A stretch of 12,824 bases of DNA from Lachnospiraceae bacterium (GTDB lineage: Bacteria > Bacillota_A > Clostridia > Lachnospirales > Lachnospiraceae), in the NCBI GenBank assembly GCA_009774465.1, contig VSNT01000114.1:1-12824 (forward strand). Direction: 5' to 3'. Under the pieces are notes generated by a model, which was not told the DNA's origin, ran no database searches, and was given only the letters and a program-made list of their open reading frames with translations. The position numbers and the translations under genes were made by a program. Below, one piece after another: positions 1 to 6,355 of the stretch. Numbering within the stretch: position 1 is the stretch's first letter; each line of letters starts with the position of its first letter.

Positions 1-591
1 GTCTATGATACATGGAAGGCAGTTAAGGAAAAGATCAGTGCCCGGGGCGGGGATGGAGAAAATACAAGAGTGATCTATGCAACGCCTCAGGGAAAAACTT
101 TTTGTCAGTCTATGGCCAGGGAATTTGCAGGGGAAGAAGATATTATTTTACTATGCGGCCATTATGAGGGAATTGATGAAAGGGTTTTGGAGGAGATTGT
201 TACCGATTATGTTTCCATTGGAGATTATGTTCTTACAGGCGGAGAACTGCCGGCAATGGTCATGATTGATGCAATTTCAAGAATGGTTCCGGGGGTTTTG
301 AGCAATGAAATTTCGGGGGAAACAGAGAGCTTTAGTAATTACCTGCTGGAGTACCCACAGTACTCAAGACCTGAAATCTGGATGGATAAAAAGGTGCCTG
401 TGGTTCTTTTATCAGGCGATCATAAAAAGGTGGAAGAGTGGAGGCTGGAGCGCTCCCTTGAAAAAACAAAACACTTAAGAAATGATTTGTATGAAAAATG
501 GGTGGAAGAAAATCAGGAATATTTTATAAAAAAAGCAAAGCAGGAGGCGCGGAGACTTAAGAAAGAGCGGAAAAAGGGGACGTCAATGTAA
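1..591 (+). CDS. trmD: tRNA (guanine-N1-)-methyltransferase TrmD, 5'-truncated
   Basis: This is the 3' part of trmD, open in frame from base 1 and ending at TAA 589-591. About 60 N-terminal residues lie outside the window; the GTG at 70 is internal, because homology (VYDTWKAV, then VIYATPQGK) continues upstream of it. TrmD is a cytosolic SPOUT-class enzyme that transfers methyl from S-adenosylmethionine to N1 of G37 in tRNAs with a G36-G37 sequence, which prevents +1 frameshifting. The trefoil-knot cofactor site is seen as LLCGHYEGIDERV and SIGDYVLTGGELPAM, followed by the usual LLSGDHKKVEEWR block of the C-terminal tRNA-binding region. The Arg matching E. coli R154 is present (AISRMVPGV). 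The position matching catalytic D169 reads Glu (TESF instead of EDSF). The lysine-rich tail is usual. The gene sits directly upstream of rplS, as in many Firmicutes. Identification is very secure. Confidence 0.97.
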   Translation, partial: VYDTWKAVKEKISARGGDGENTRVIYATPQGKTFCQSMAREFAGEEDIILLCGHYEGIDERVLEEIVTDYVSIGDYVLTGGELPAMVMIDAISRMVPGVLSNEISGETESFSNYLLEYPQYSRPEIWMDKKVPVVLLSGDHKKVEEWRLERSLEKTKHLRNDLYEKWVEENQEYFIKKAKQEARRLKKERKKGTSM

Positions 592-605
592 CAAATTATT
601 ATAAT
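577..605 (+). promoter_or_regulatory. Candidate promoter for rplS (perfect -10)
   Basis: A perfect TATAAT lies at 600-605, just past the trmD stop. The -35 position with a 17-base spacer (577-582, GGGACG) matches TTGACA only in its central GAC. If used, it would let rplS be made independently of trmD. The -10 is seen directly; activity is inferred. Confidence 0.3.
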
Positions 606-609
606 ATGC

Positions 610-638
610 TTGCATTTTAGGGCGTTATATGATAAATT
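610..638 (+). promoter_or_regulatory. Second candidate promoter for rplS
   Basis: TTGCAT at 610-615 and TAAATT at 633-638 are separated by 17 bases. Each hexamer is an imperfect match, and AT-rich gaps give such hits by chance. It would start transcription near 645, ahead of the possible L19 leader structure. Confidence 0.27.
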
Positions 639-644
639 ATTAAT

Positions 645-722
645 GTTGCGAAATTGTGATGGTCCTCTGTTACATGTGTATTAAGAACATCTGATTAGTT
701 TACAAGTATATGGAGGTTTGAA
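645..722 (+). promoter_or_regulatory. rplS leader with possible Shine-Dalgarno-sequestering helix (L19-leader-like)
   Basis: The leader of rplS can fold so that CCTCTGT (664-670) pairs with ATGGAGG (710-716), seven base pairs including two G-U pairs, which would bury the ribosome binding site GGAGG (712-716) of rplS. Inside that loop ATGT (674-677) can pair with ACAT (687-690). An L19 leader is a known autoregulatory RNA family between trmD and rplS in low-GC Gram-positives, so a structure here is expected. I could not match the published consensus from memory, so membership of that family is inference. Confidence 0.35.
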
Positions 723-1067
723 ATGAACGAAATAATTAAAAGCATTGAAGACGAAGCATTAAAAGAAGTAACAGATTTTAACGTAGGTGACACGGTCAAA
801 GTGTATGCTAAGATTAAGGAAGGTAATCGTGAAAGAATTCAGGTTTTTGAGGGCGTTGTTCTGAAAAAGCAGGGAACAGGCGCCAGATCTACTTATACGG
901 TCAGAAAGACATCCAATGGCGTGGGAGTAGAAAAGACATGGCCTTTGTATTCTCCTAATGTAGAGAAGGTTGAAGTAGTCCGCAGAGGTAAAGTTAGAAG
1001 AGCTAAGCTTAACTACTTAAGAAACCGGGTGGGTAAGAAAGCTAAAGTAAAAGAGGCAATTAAATAG
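723..1067 (+). CDS. rplS: 50S ribosomal protein L19
   Basis: This encodes the whole bacterial L19 protein, 114 residues, a normal length. L19 sits at the interface of the 50S and 30S subunits and takes part in bridge contacts. Diagnostic stretches are FNVGDTVKVYAKIKEGNRER near residue 19, the central FEGVVLKKQGTGARSTYTVR, PLYSPNVEKVEVVRRGKVRR and the basic tail ending LNYLRNRVGKKAKVKEAIK. The start ATG is preceded by TGGAGG at 711-716 with a six-base spacer. The gene is separated from trmD by a 131-base leader that may contain its own promoter and a regulatory fold. A strong terminator follows 18 bases after the stop, so rplS appears to be the end of the rpsP-rimM-trmD-rplS transcript. Assignment is essentially certain. 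Confidence 0.99.
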   Translation: MNEIIKSIEDEALKEVTDFNVGDTVKVYAKIKEGNRERIQVFEGVVLKKQGTGARSTYTVRKTSNGVGVEKTWPLYSPNVEKVEVVRRGKVRRAKLNYLRNRVGKKAKVKEAIK

Positions 1068-1084
1068 TTGATTCAGTAATCCGC

Positions 1085-1115
1085 AAGGGCAAAATCCTGA
1101 TTTTGCCCTTTTTTT
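1085..1115 (+). terminator. Rho-independent terminator after rplS
   Basis: AAGGGCAAAATC (1085-1096) pairs perfectly with GATTTTGCCCTT (1099-1110); the effective loop is about four bases. The stem runs into seven T residues (1109-1115). This is a textbook intrinsic terminator and separates the ribosomal transcript from the signal peptidase operon. Confidence 0.92.
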
Positions 1116-1138
1116 ACATCAATAAGCATGTGTACAAT
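1110..1138 (+). promoter_or_regulatory. Candidate promoter for the lepB-rbgA operon
   Basis: TACAAT at 1133-1138 is a good -10, 30 bases before the first signal peptidase start. The matching -35 with a 17-base spacer would be TTTTTT in the terminator T-run. A better -35 match, TTTACA at 1113-1118, is only 14 bases away from the -10. A promoter is needed here because a strong terminator lies just upstream, but the exact boxes are uncertain. Confidence 0.35.
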
Positions 1139-1167
1139 TAGATAAGAAATAAGGAACGATTGATGCT

Positions 1168-1752
1168 ATGGCAAGACACAAAGGGCTTACTTTTTACGAA
1201 AAGAAAAAGAAGATCAGCAAAGAAACAATACGTGAAATATTCAGTACTATTTTCTGCTGTTTTGCAGCAATATTGCTGGCGTCTGTAATTGTGTTTTCCG
1301 TTGGAATGCAGGTGAGCGTAATTGGTGTATCCATGAATCCTGTGCTTCAAAATGGCGAGGAAGTTCTGATCAACAGATTTAAGTATAAAGTTTTTTCTCC
1401 TAAAAGAGGAGAGGTAATTGCATTTTTACCCAATGGAAATACAAATTCCCATTATTATTTAAAACGTGTGGTGGGGCTTCCCGGAGAAAAGATACAGATT
1501 ATAGACGGTTATGTGTATATTGACGGAGAGCTTTTAAAGGAGGATGAGTCCTACGATAAAATTGCAGATCCGGGTATAGCGGCGTCAGAGATTCTGCTTG
1601 GAAGTGATGAATATTTTGTGCTGGGGGATAATCGGAATTTCAGCGAGGACAGCCGGTCAGGAAATATTGGACCGGTGAGCAAAGATACAATTGCCGGAAA
1701 GGCATGGTTCCACCTTGGCGGTGAAGAGGCCCAGATGGGATTTGTAGAGTGA
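1168..1752 (+). CDS. lepB: Type I signal peptidase (first copy)
   Basis: This is a membrane-bound serine/lysine signal peptidase that removes signal peptides from exported proteins on the outer face of the membrane. The 194-residue protein has a lysine-rich cytosolic tail (residues 1-23), one membrane segment (about 25-49), then the catalytic domain. The nucleophile is Ser55 in GVSMNP and the general base is Lys99 in YYLKRVVGLPGE; the C-terminal GDNRNFSEDSR box (153-163) is intact, so it should be active. The short, single-span form is typical of Gram-positive SipS-like enzymes. The ATG is preceded by AAGGAA at 1151-1156, an 11-base spacing that is slightly long. It opens the probable operon and is followed 24 bases later by rbgA, then by a second signal peptidase. 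The two copies differ clearly in sequence and are not a recent duplication. Confidence 0.95.
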   Translation: MARHKGLTFYEKKKKISKETIREIFSTIFCCFAAILLASVIVFSVGMQVSVIGVSMNPVLQNGEEVLINRFKYKVFSPKRGEVIAFLPNGNTNSHYYLKRVVGLPGEKIQIIDGYVYIDGELLKEDESYDKIADPGIAASEILLGSDEYFVLGDNRNFSEDSRSGNIGPVSKDTIAGKAWFHLGGEEAQMGFVE

Positions 1753-1776
1753 TTCTTGAAAGGCATAGGTTAATAT

Positions 1777-2628
1777 ATGAATTATCAATGGTATCCGGGG
1801 CATATGACCAAAGCCAGGCGGATGATGCAGGAGGACAGCCGGCTGGTAGATCTGGTGATTGAAATAGTCGATGCAAGGGTTCCCATGAGCAGCAGAAATC
1901 CGGATATAGATGAGATAGGAAAAAATAAGTTCAGAATTATTTTACTGAATAAAGTAGATCTGGCTGATCCTGAATTTAATGCATTGTGGAAAAAATACTT
2001 TGAAGAAAAGGGTTTTTTTGTTCAGGAGATTAATTCAAAATCCGGTATGGGAGTCAAAAACATTCAGCCTCTGGTACAAAAAGCCTGTCAGGAAAAGATT
2101 GAACGGGACAGAAAGCGGGGAATCATTAACAGACCTGTCAGGGCGATGGTGGCAGGCATCCCAAATGTGGGAAAGTCTACTTTTATTAATTCCTTTGCAG
2201 GAAGAGCCTGTACCAAAACAGGAAATAAGCCTGGTGTTACAAAGGGAAAGCAGTGGGTAAGATTAGGTAAGAATCTGGAGCTTTTGGACACACCCGGTAT
2301 TTTATGGCCAAGATTTGAGGATCAAAAGGTGGGAGAGAGGCTTGCCATGATTGGATCTATTAATGATGAGATTCTTCATGGGGATGAGCTTGCAGCAGCG
2401 ATCCTTTCTTTCTTATATGAGAAATATCCTAAGGCACTGGAAGAGAGATATCAGATCATTTTATGTGAGGATGCCTACAAGATGTTGGAAGAAATATGTG
2501 TCAGCAGGCGGTGCTTTTTAAAAGGAGAGCAGCCGGATCTTATGAGGGCGGCTTCCATAGTTATAGATGATTTCAGAAGTGGAAAGCTGGGCAGGGTTAC
2601 ATTAGAAAGCCCAAAGGAGTGGCAATGA
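1777..2628 (+). CDS. rbgA: Ribosome biogenesis GTPase RbgA (YlqF)
   Basis: RbgA is a circularly permuted GTPase that binds late 50S precursors and promotes their maturation. The permuted motif order is visible: G4 NKVD at residues 58-61, a G5-like NSKSG at 86-90, then G1 GIPNVGKST at 127-135, G2 around T155 in GVTKGKQW, and G3 DTPG at 171-174. The N-terminal WYPGHM contains His9, which matches the catalytic histidine known from B. subtilis RbgA. The C-terminal ~100 residues form the helical RNA-binding domain of the family. Length, 283 residues, is normal (B. subtilis 282). The ATG has GAAAGG and TAGGT upstream. The gene's place near rplS and rnhB matches B. subtilis ylqF. The stop overlaps the next start (ATGA), indicating translational coupling with the second lepB. 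Confidence 0.97.
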   Translation: MNYQWYPGHMTKARRMMQEDSRLVDLVIEIVDARVPMSSRNPDIDEIGKNKFRIILLNKVDLADPEFNALWKKYFEEKGFFVQEINSKSGMGVKNIQPLVQKACQEKIERDRKRGIINRPVRAMVAGIPNVGKSTFINSFAGRACTKTGNKPGVTKGKQWVRLGKNLELLDTPGILWPRFEDQKVGERLAMIGSINDEILHGDELAAAILSFLYEKYPKALEERYQIILCEDAYKMLEEICVSRRCFLKGEQPDLMRAASIVIDDFRSGKLGRVTLESPKEWQ

Positions 2629-3164
2629 ACAAAAAGTTAAAAGAGATTTTAAGCACAAGTGTATATCTGCTGGTAGTTTTGGTCTTAACTTTTCTTGCAG
2701 TAACTTATGTAGGACAGAGAACAAAAGTGCAGGGTGCTTCTATGGAACCAACTTTAAGCGACGGGGATAACCTGATTGTTGACAAGATTTCCTATCGATT
2801 TGAAGATCCCCAGCGCTTTGATATTATTGTGTTTCCATTCAGGTATAAAGAAAAAACCTATTATATAAAGCGGATTATCGGACTGCCTGGGGAAACAATT
2901 TATATTGATGAAAATGGCTCTATTTTTATTGACGGAGAAGTTCTGCAGGAATCCTACGGAAAAGAAGTCATTGCTGATTCGGGAAGAGCATTTGAACCTG
3001 TTACGCTGGGGGATGATGAGTATTTTGTAATGGGGGACAACAGAAATAACAGTTCTGACAGCCGCGATCCCGTGGTGGGAAATATCCATCGTGATGAACT
3101 GATCGGAAAGGCATGGATGCGTATCTGGCCTTTAGACCAGGCAGGTATGATCAAGCACCAGTAA
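2625..3164 (+). CDS. lepB: Type I signal peptidase (second copy)
   Basis: This is a second single-span signal peptidase I, 179 residues from the chosen start. ATG 2625 is preferred to the GTG at 2619 because it overlaps the rbgA stop as ATGA and has AAAGGAG (2613-2619) five bases upstream; the GTG lies inside that binding site. A short cytosolic tail of about eight residues precedes one membrane helix (about 9-29). Catalytic Ser39 is in GASMEPTL and Lys82 in YYIKRIIGLPGE; the MGDNRNNSSDSRD box near the C-terminus is complete. It differs from the first copy in having a much shorter N-tail and a fuller canonical box, so the two probably share the export load or differ in substrate preference; that split is inference. 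Confidence 0.95.
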   Translation: MNKKLKEILSTSVYLLVVLVLTFLAVTYVGQRTKVQGASMEPTLSDGDNLIVDKISYRFEDPQRFDIIVFPFRYKEKTYYIKRIIGLPGETIYIDENGSIFIDGEVLQESYGKEVIADSGRAFEPVTLGDDEYFVMGDNRNNSSDSRDPVVGNIHRDELIGKAWMRIWPLDQAGMIKHQ

Positions 3165-3195
3165 ATGTAAGGATTTTAAGGAAAAGGCAGAAGTT

Positions 3196-3954
3196 ATGGA
3201 ACAAAAGATAAGTGAAATTCGTGAAATTTTACAGGCAGCCGATTTAAGTGAGCTGCCTGCTTTTATAAGTACCTATGAAAAGGATTTAAGAACAGGTGTT
3301 ACAGCACTGGTAACAAAGGCAAGAAAGAAAATACAGGAATATGAAAAAGAGCTTGCCCGGACAGAGAAAATGAAAGAATATGAAAAAAAATACAGTTCAT
3401 TTTCTTATATTTGCGGAATTGACGAGGTGGGAAGAGGACCTTTAGCCGGTCCGGTGGTGGCCGGTGCGGTGATACTTCCCAGGGATTGTGACATATTATA
3501 TCTAAATGATTCCAAGCAACTCTCCGAAAAAAAGAGAGAAGAGTTATATGAAGTGATTATGGAAAAGGCAGTTGCCACCGGACTGGGGTTCGTTTCGCCG
3601 GAACGGATTGATGAGGTCAATATTTTAAATGCAACTTATGAAGCAATGCGTCAGGCTGTCAGTGAATTAAAGCAGGTGCCGGATCTTTTGCTGAATGATG
3701 CGGTAACCATTCCTGAGGTTACGATAAAGCAGGTGCCCATCATTAAAGGGGATGCAAAAAGCATTTCAATTGCGGCCGCCAGCATTATTGCAAAAGTAAC
3801 CAGAGACAGGCTGATGGTACAGTATGATACAGTGTATCCAGAATATGGTTTTGCTTCTAATAAGGGATATGGCGCACAGGCGCATCTGGAAGCGCTGCGT
3901 AAATTTGGCCCTACACCTGTCCATCGTAAAACCTTCATTAAAAATTTTCTGTAG
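3196..3954 (+). CDS. rnhB: Ribonuclease HII
   Basis: RNase HII cuts the RNA strand of RNA-DNA hybrids and starts removal of single ribonucleotides built into DNA. The catalytic core begins at residue 71 with YICGIDEVGRGPLAGPVVAG, giving Asp76 and Glu77 and the GRG substrate-binding motif. The other metal ligands are Asp168 in LLNDAV and Asp186 in IKGDAKSISIAAASIIAKV. The C-terminal GYGAQAHLEALRKFGPTPVHR block, which contacts the substrate, is intact. An N-terminal helical extension of about 65 charged residues precedes the core, as in the 255-residue B. subtilis enzyme. The ATG follows AAGGAAAAGG with about eight bases between. The gene lies 31 bases after the second lepB and 18 bases before the FliK-like gene, consistent with one transcript. 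Confidence 0.97.
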   Translation: MEQKISEIREILQAADLSELPAFISTYEKDLRTGVTALVTKARKKIQEYEKELARTEKMKEYEKKYSSFSYICGIDEVGRGPLAGPVVAGAVILPRDCDILYLNDSKQLSEKKREELYEVIMEKAVATGLGFVSPERIDEVNILNATYEAMRQAVSELKQVPDLLLNDAVTIPEVTIKQVPIIKGDAKSISIAAASIIAKVTRDRLMVQYDTVYPEYGFASNKGYGAQAHLEALRKFGPTPVHRKTFIKNFL

Positions 3955-3972
3955 TAACAGAAAGGAGCGCCA

Positions 3973-5571
3973 ATGAGGCTTTCATCTAATATAAATCAGG
4001 TTCATCAGAATATCACGGGAAATGTGGATTTAAAAGATACCTCTTCTATGGAACAGGGGCTGAAAAACGGAATGGAGGTAATTCAGGGAAAATCTCCGGG
4101 ACAGTCCATTACAGGGGAAGTGATTCTCAGAGAGGGAAATGAAATTTTGCTTGAACTGGGGAAAAATCAACTGCTGCAGGCCAAGTTGGAAGGGGGAATG
4201 ATGCCGCAGACAGGGCAGCTTCTCAGTTTTCAGATTAAGAACAGCAGCTCGGCAAAAGTAGTTTTGCTGCCTCTTTTTGAAAATTTAAGTCAGGATCCCA
4301 ATGTGTCCAAAGCGCTTCAGGCAGCCGGACTCCCCGAAAACAGTATAACAGCAGCAATGGTGAAGGCAATGATGCAGGAAGGCCTGCCCATTGACAGGCA
4401 GTCTTTGTATCAGATGAACCGGTATATCAATGCAAATCCACAGACAGATATTCAGACACTGGTTCAGATGCAGCGCCTTTCCATTCCTGTAACCCCTGAA
4501 AACATTATGCAGTTTGAGTCATATAAAAATTATCAGCATCAAATGAGCGAAAGCCTTACCGATATTGTAGATGCCTTTACTCAGTCATTTCAGGAAATAA
4601 CAGGAAGCGAAAGCTGGCGGGAAGGAATTAATTTTTATAAAGAGATACTTGGTATGCTCACAGAAGAACTCTCACCTTCCGGAGCAGAGGAAAACGGTCA
4701 GCAGGACGGGGTGAATTCCAATCTGGCTGCAAACGAGGGAGGAAACAGTGCTTTGCCAAAGGAGGCATTGCTGCCTGAAAAGGAAGCAGAAGCATTGGCC
4801 AGGCAGCTAAAGGAGGCAGGTGCACCAAATCAGCTTGCAGAAGCAGTGGCAGGTGGGAAAATTGGCAGAAAAGAGTTTTTACAGGAGATTGGAAGGCTCC
4901 TTTCTCAGGAAGCGCTGCCTGATAAGGAAGCGCTTTTTAAACTCCTGGAAGGAAAAGAATTTAAACATTTGCTGAAAAATGAAATGAGCAAACAGTGGAT
5001 GATACAGCCGGAAGAAGTGGCGAAGGAACATAGTGTTGATAAGCTGTATGAAAAATTAAACAGTCAGATGAACCGTTTAAATGAGATTCTTAATCAGACA
5101 GGAAGGGCGGCGACGCCTCTTGGAAAGGCTGTATCAAATGTAACGGGAAACATAGACTTCATGAACCAGCTCAATCAAATGTTTACCTATGTGCAGCTTC
5201 CCCTTAAAATGCAAAGTCAAAATGCAAATGGGGATTTGTTTGTATATACGAATAAAAAGAGTCTGGCTAAAAAAGATGGCAGCGTAAGCGCACTTTTACA
5301 TCTTGATATGGAGCATTTGGGAAGCCTGGATGTTTATGTGGCTTTAAATAACCAGAAGGTTTCTACGAAATTTTATCTGGCAGAAGACAGTGCCCTTGAT
5401 CTTATTATGCAGAATATTAATATCTTAAATGAAAGGCTGGAGAGCAGGGGCTATTCCATGAGTGCGGAATTTGTTAACAGGGATGAGAAAACAAACGTAA
5501 TGGATGAAATTTTAAAGCAGGGGAAAAATGTTTCCGTGCTTGCAGGCTATTCCTTTGATGCAAGAGCCTGA
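3973..5571 (+). CDS. FliK-like protein (YlqG-type) with a hook-length-control-like C-terminal domain
   Basis: This 532-residue soluble protein has no signal peptide or membrane segment. Residues 45-100 form a beta-rich region (TGEVILREGNEILLELGK onward). Residues 105-235 are helical with repeated short segments such as GLPIDRQSLYQMNRY. Residues 233-270 are a polar, Gly/Asn/Glu-rich linker, followed by another helical part. Residues about 405-505 resemble the FliK C-terminal domain: beta strands with LHLDMEHLGSLDVYVAL, then VSTKFYLAEDSALDLIMQ and a final helix-strand. FliK measures hook length and, through this domain, tells FlhB to switch export substrates. It occupies the place of B. subtilis ylqG between rnhB and ylqH, next to an FlhB-C-like gene. 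A strong AAAGGAG (3961-3967) precedes the ATG. The domain likeness is judged by eye; a flagellar role is not shown, because no other flagellar gene is nearby. Confidence 0.7.
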   Translation: MRLSSNINQVHQNITGNVDLKDTSSMEQGLKNGMEVIQGKSPGQSITGEVILREGNEILLELGKNQLLQAKLEGGMMPQTGQLLSFQIKNSSSAKVVLLPLFENLSQDPNVSKALQAAGLPENSITAAMVKAMMQEGLPIDRQSLYQMNRYINANPQTDIQTLVQMQRLSIPVTPENIMQFESYKNYQHQMSESLTDIVDAFTQSFQEITGSESWREGINFYKEILGMLTEELSPSGAEENGQQDGVNSNLAANEGGNSALPKEALLPEKEAEALARQLKEAGAPNQLAEAVAGGKIGRKEFLQEIGRLLSQEALPDKEALFKLLEGKEFKHLLKNEMSKQWMIQPEEVAKEHSVDKLYEKLNSQMNRLNEILNQTGRAATPLGKAVSNVTGNIDFMNQLNQMFTYVQLPLKMQSQNANGDLFVYTNKKSLAKKDGSVSALLHLDMEHLGSLDVYVALNNQKVSTKFYLAEDSALDLIMQNINILNERLESRGYSMSAEFVNRDEKTNVMDEILKQGKNVSVLAGYSFDARA

Positions 5572-5624
5572 GCCGGAAATAGGCCATGAAAAGTAATAGA
5601 TGAAAATCCGAAAAAGGGGGAAGG

Positions 5625-5915
5625 ATGAGCATGGCAGAGGAAAAAAAGAAAATCAAACAGGCAATTGCACTTTCTTATGATCCGGATGACAGTGCTCCCC
5701 GGGTAATTGCCAGTGGTAAAGGCGTGATTGCAGAGCGGATCATAGAAAAGGCGCAGGAAGCGGCGGTTCCTGTACACAGAGATGATAAGCTGGCTGACAC
5801 CTTATCCCGTCTGGAAATCGGAGATATGATTCCGCCGGAGCTGTATGAGGTGGTTGCAGAGATTTTAGTGTTTGTAGATGCTATGGATAAAATCAAGGCG
5901 AAAATGAATAAATAG
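5625..5915 (+). CDS. FlhB C-terminal-domain-like protein (YlqH/EscU-YscU family)
   Basis: This 96-residue protein (94 if ATG 5631 is used) matches only the cytoplasmic C-terminal domain of FlhB/YscU export-gate proteins. Shared blocks are AIALSYDPDDSAPRVIASGK (residues 13-32), GVIAERIIEKAQEAAVPV, a DDKLADTL segment and EIGDMIPPELYEVVAEIL (64-81), then a basic tail. It lacks FlhB's membrane domain and lacks the NPTH self-cleavage motif; it begins where the cleaved FlhB-CC fragment would begin. B. subtilis ylqH is the same kind of gene at the same place. Two starts are possible: AAGGGGG (5614-5620) serves ATG 5625 with four bases, and AGGA (5622-5625) serves ATG 5631 with five. Its neighbour upstream carries a FliK-like domain, the natural partner of an FlhB C-domain. 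Function outside flagella is unknown. Confidence 0.85.
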   Translation: MSMAEEKKKIKQAIALSYDPDDSAPRVIASGKGVIAERIIEKAQEAAVPVHRDDKLADTLSRLEIGDMIPPELYEVVAEILVFVDAMDKIKAKMNK

Positions 5916-5930
5916 GAAAAGGAGCTGTAT

Positions 5931-6305
5931 TTGAATAAGCGGCAAATAGGAAAGACATATGAAGAGCAGGCGGCCGAATACCTTGGAAAATACGGGTTCG
6001 TCTGTGTGGAAAAGAATTTCAGATGCAGGCAGGGAGAAATTGACCTGGTTGGAGTCCATGAAGGATGTCTGGTTTTTGTGGAGGTAAAATACAGAAAAAA
6101 CAAAAGATCAGGACTGCCGGAAGAAGCGGTGGGAGAAAGCAAGCAGACAAAAATATGTCTGGTATCTGATTACTACAGAATACTTCACAAAGAAACTGCA
6201 CAAATGCAGGTGCGTTATGATGTTGTGGCTGTTTATGGAGATGAAATATTCTGGTACAAAAACGCATTTTTCTACAGAAGAAAGTATGAAAGGCAGTCAT
6301 GGTAA
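5931..6305 (+). CDS. yraN: YraN-family (UPF0102) nuclease-fold protein
   Basis: This 124-residue protein belongs to the YraN/UPF0102 family, which has a restriction-endonuclease-like fold related to Holliday-junction resolvases; its cellular role is not settled. The family signature is present: GKTYEEQAAEYLGKYGF with Glu13, then NFRCRQGEIDLVGV with Glu36 and Asp38, and FVEVKYR with Glu51 and Lys53, the PD-(D/E)xK-type metal site. The start is TTG at 5931: AAGGAG at 5919-5924 sits six bases upstream and no nearby ATG gives the conserved N-terminus. In many bacteria the gene follows rnhB; here the FliK-like and FlhB-like genes lie between, as ylqG and ylqH lie after rnhB in B. subtilis. The stop is followed by a 50-base gap before the PgeF gene. 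Confidence 0.93.
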   Translation: MNKRQIGKTYEEQAAEYLGKYGFVCVEKNFRCRQGEIDLVGVHEGCLVFVEVKYRKNKRSGLPEEAVGESKQTKICLVSDYYRILHKETAQMQVRYDVVAVYGDEIFWYKNAFFYRRKYERQSW

Positions 6306-6355
6306 TGCTCCAGGCATAAAGGGCATATTTCATAGAAAGGCGGAGAAAATTGAAA

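Noticed and set aside
70..72. GTG as the trmD start
   Set aside because: TrmD homology continues in the same frame back to base 1, so the gene simply begins outside the window.
592..640. AT-rich imperfect inverted repeat right after trmD
   Set aside because: The stem has several mismatches and no T-run follows, so it is not a credible terminator; more likely promoter-region AT-richness.
2619..2624. GTG start two codons earlier for the second signal peptidase
   Set aside because: The GTG overlaps the AAAGGAG ribosome binding site itself; ATG 2625 has proper spacing and the ATGA overlap with rbgA.
5675..6142. 155-codon open frame on the minus strand
   Set aside because: It lies opposite the FlhB-like and YraN genes, both of which are clear family members; its translation is Ser/Pro/Phe-rich without motifs and has no good ribosome binding site.
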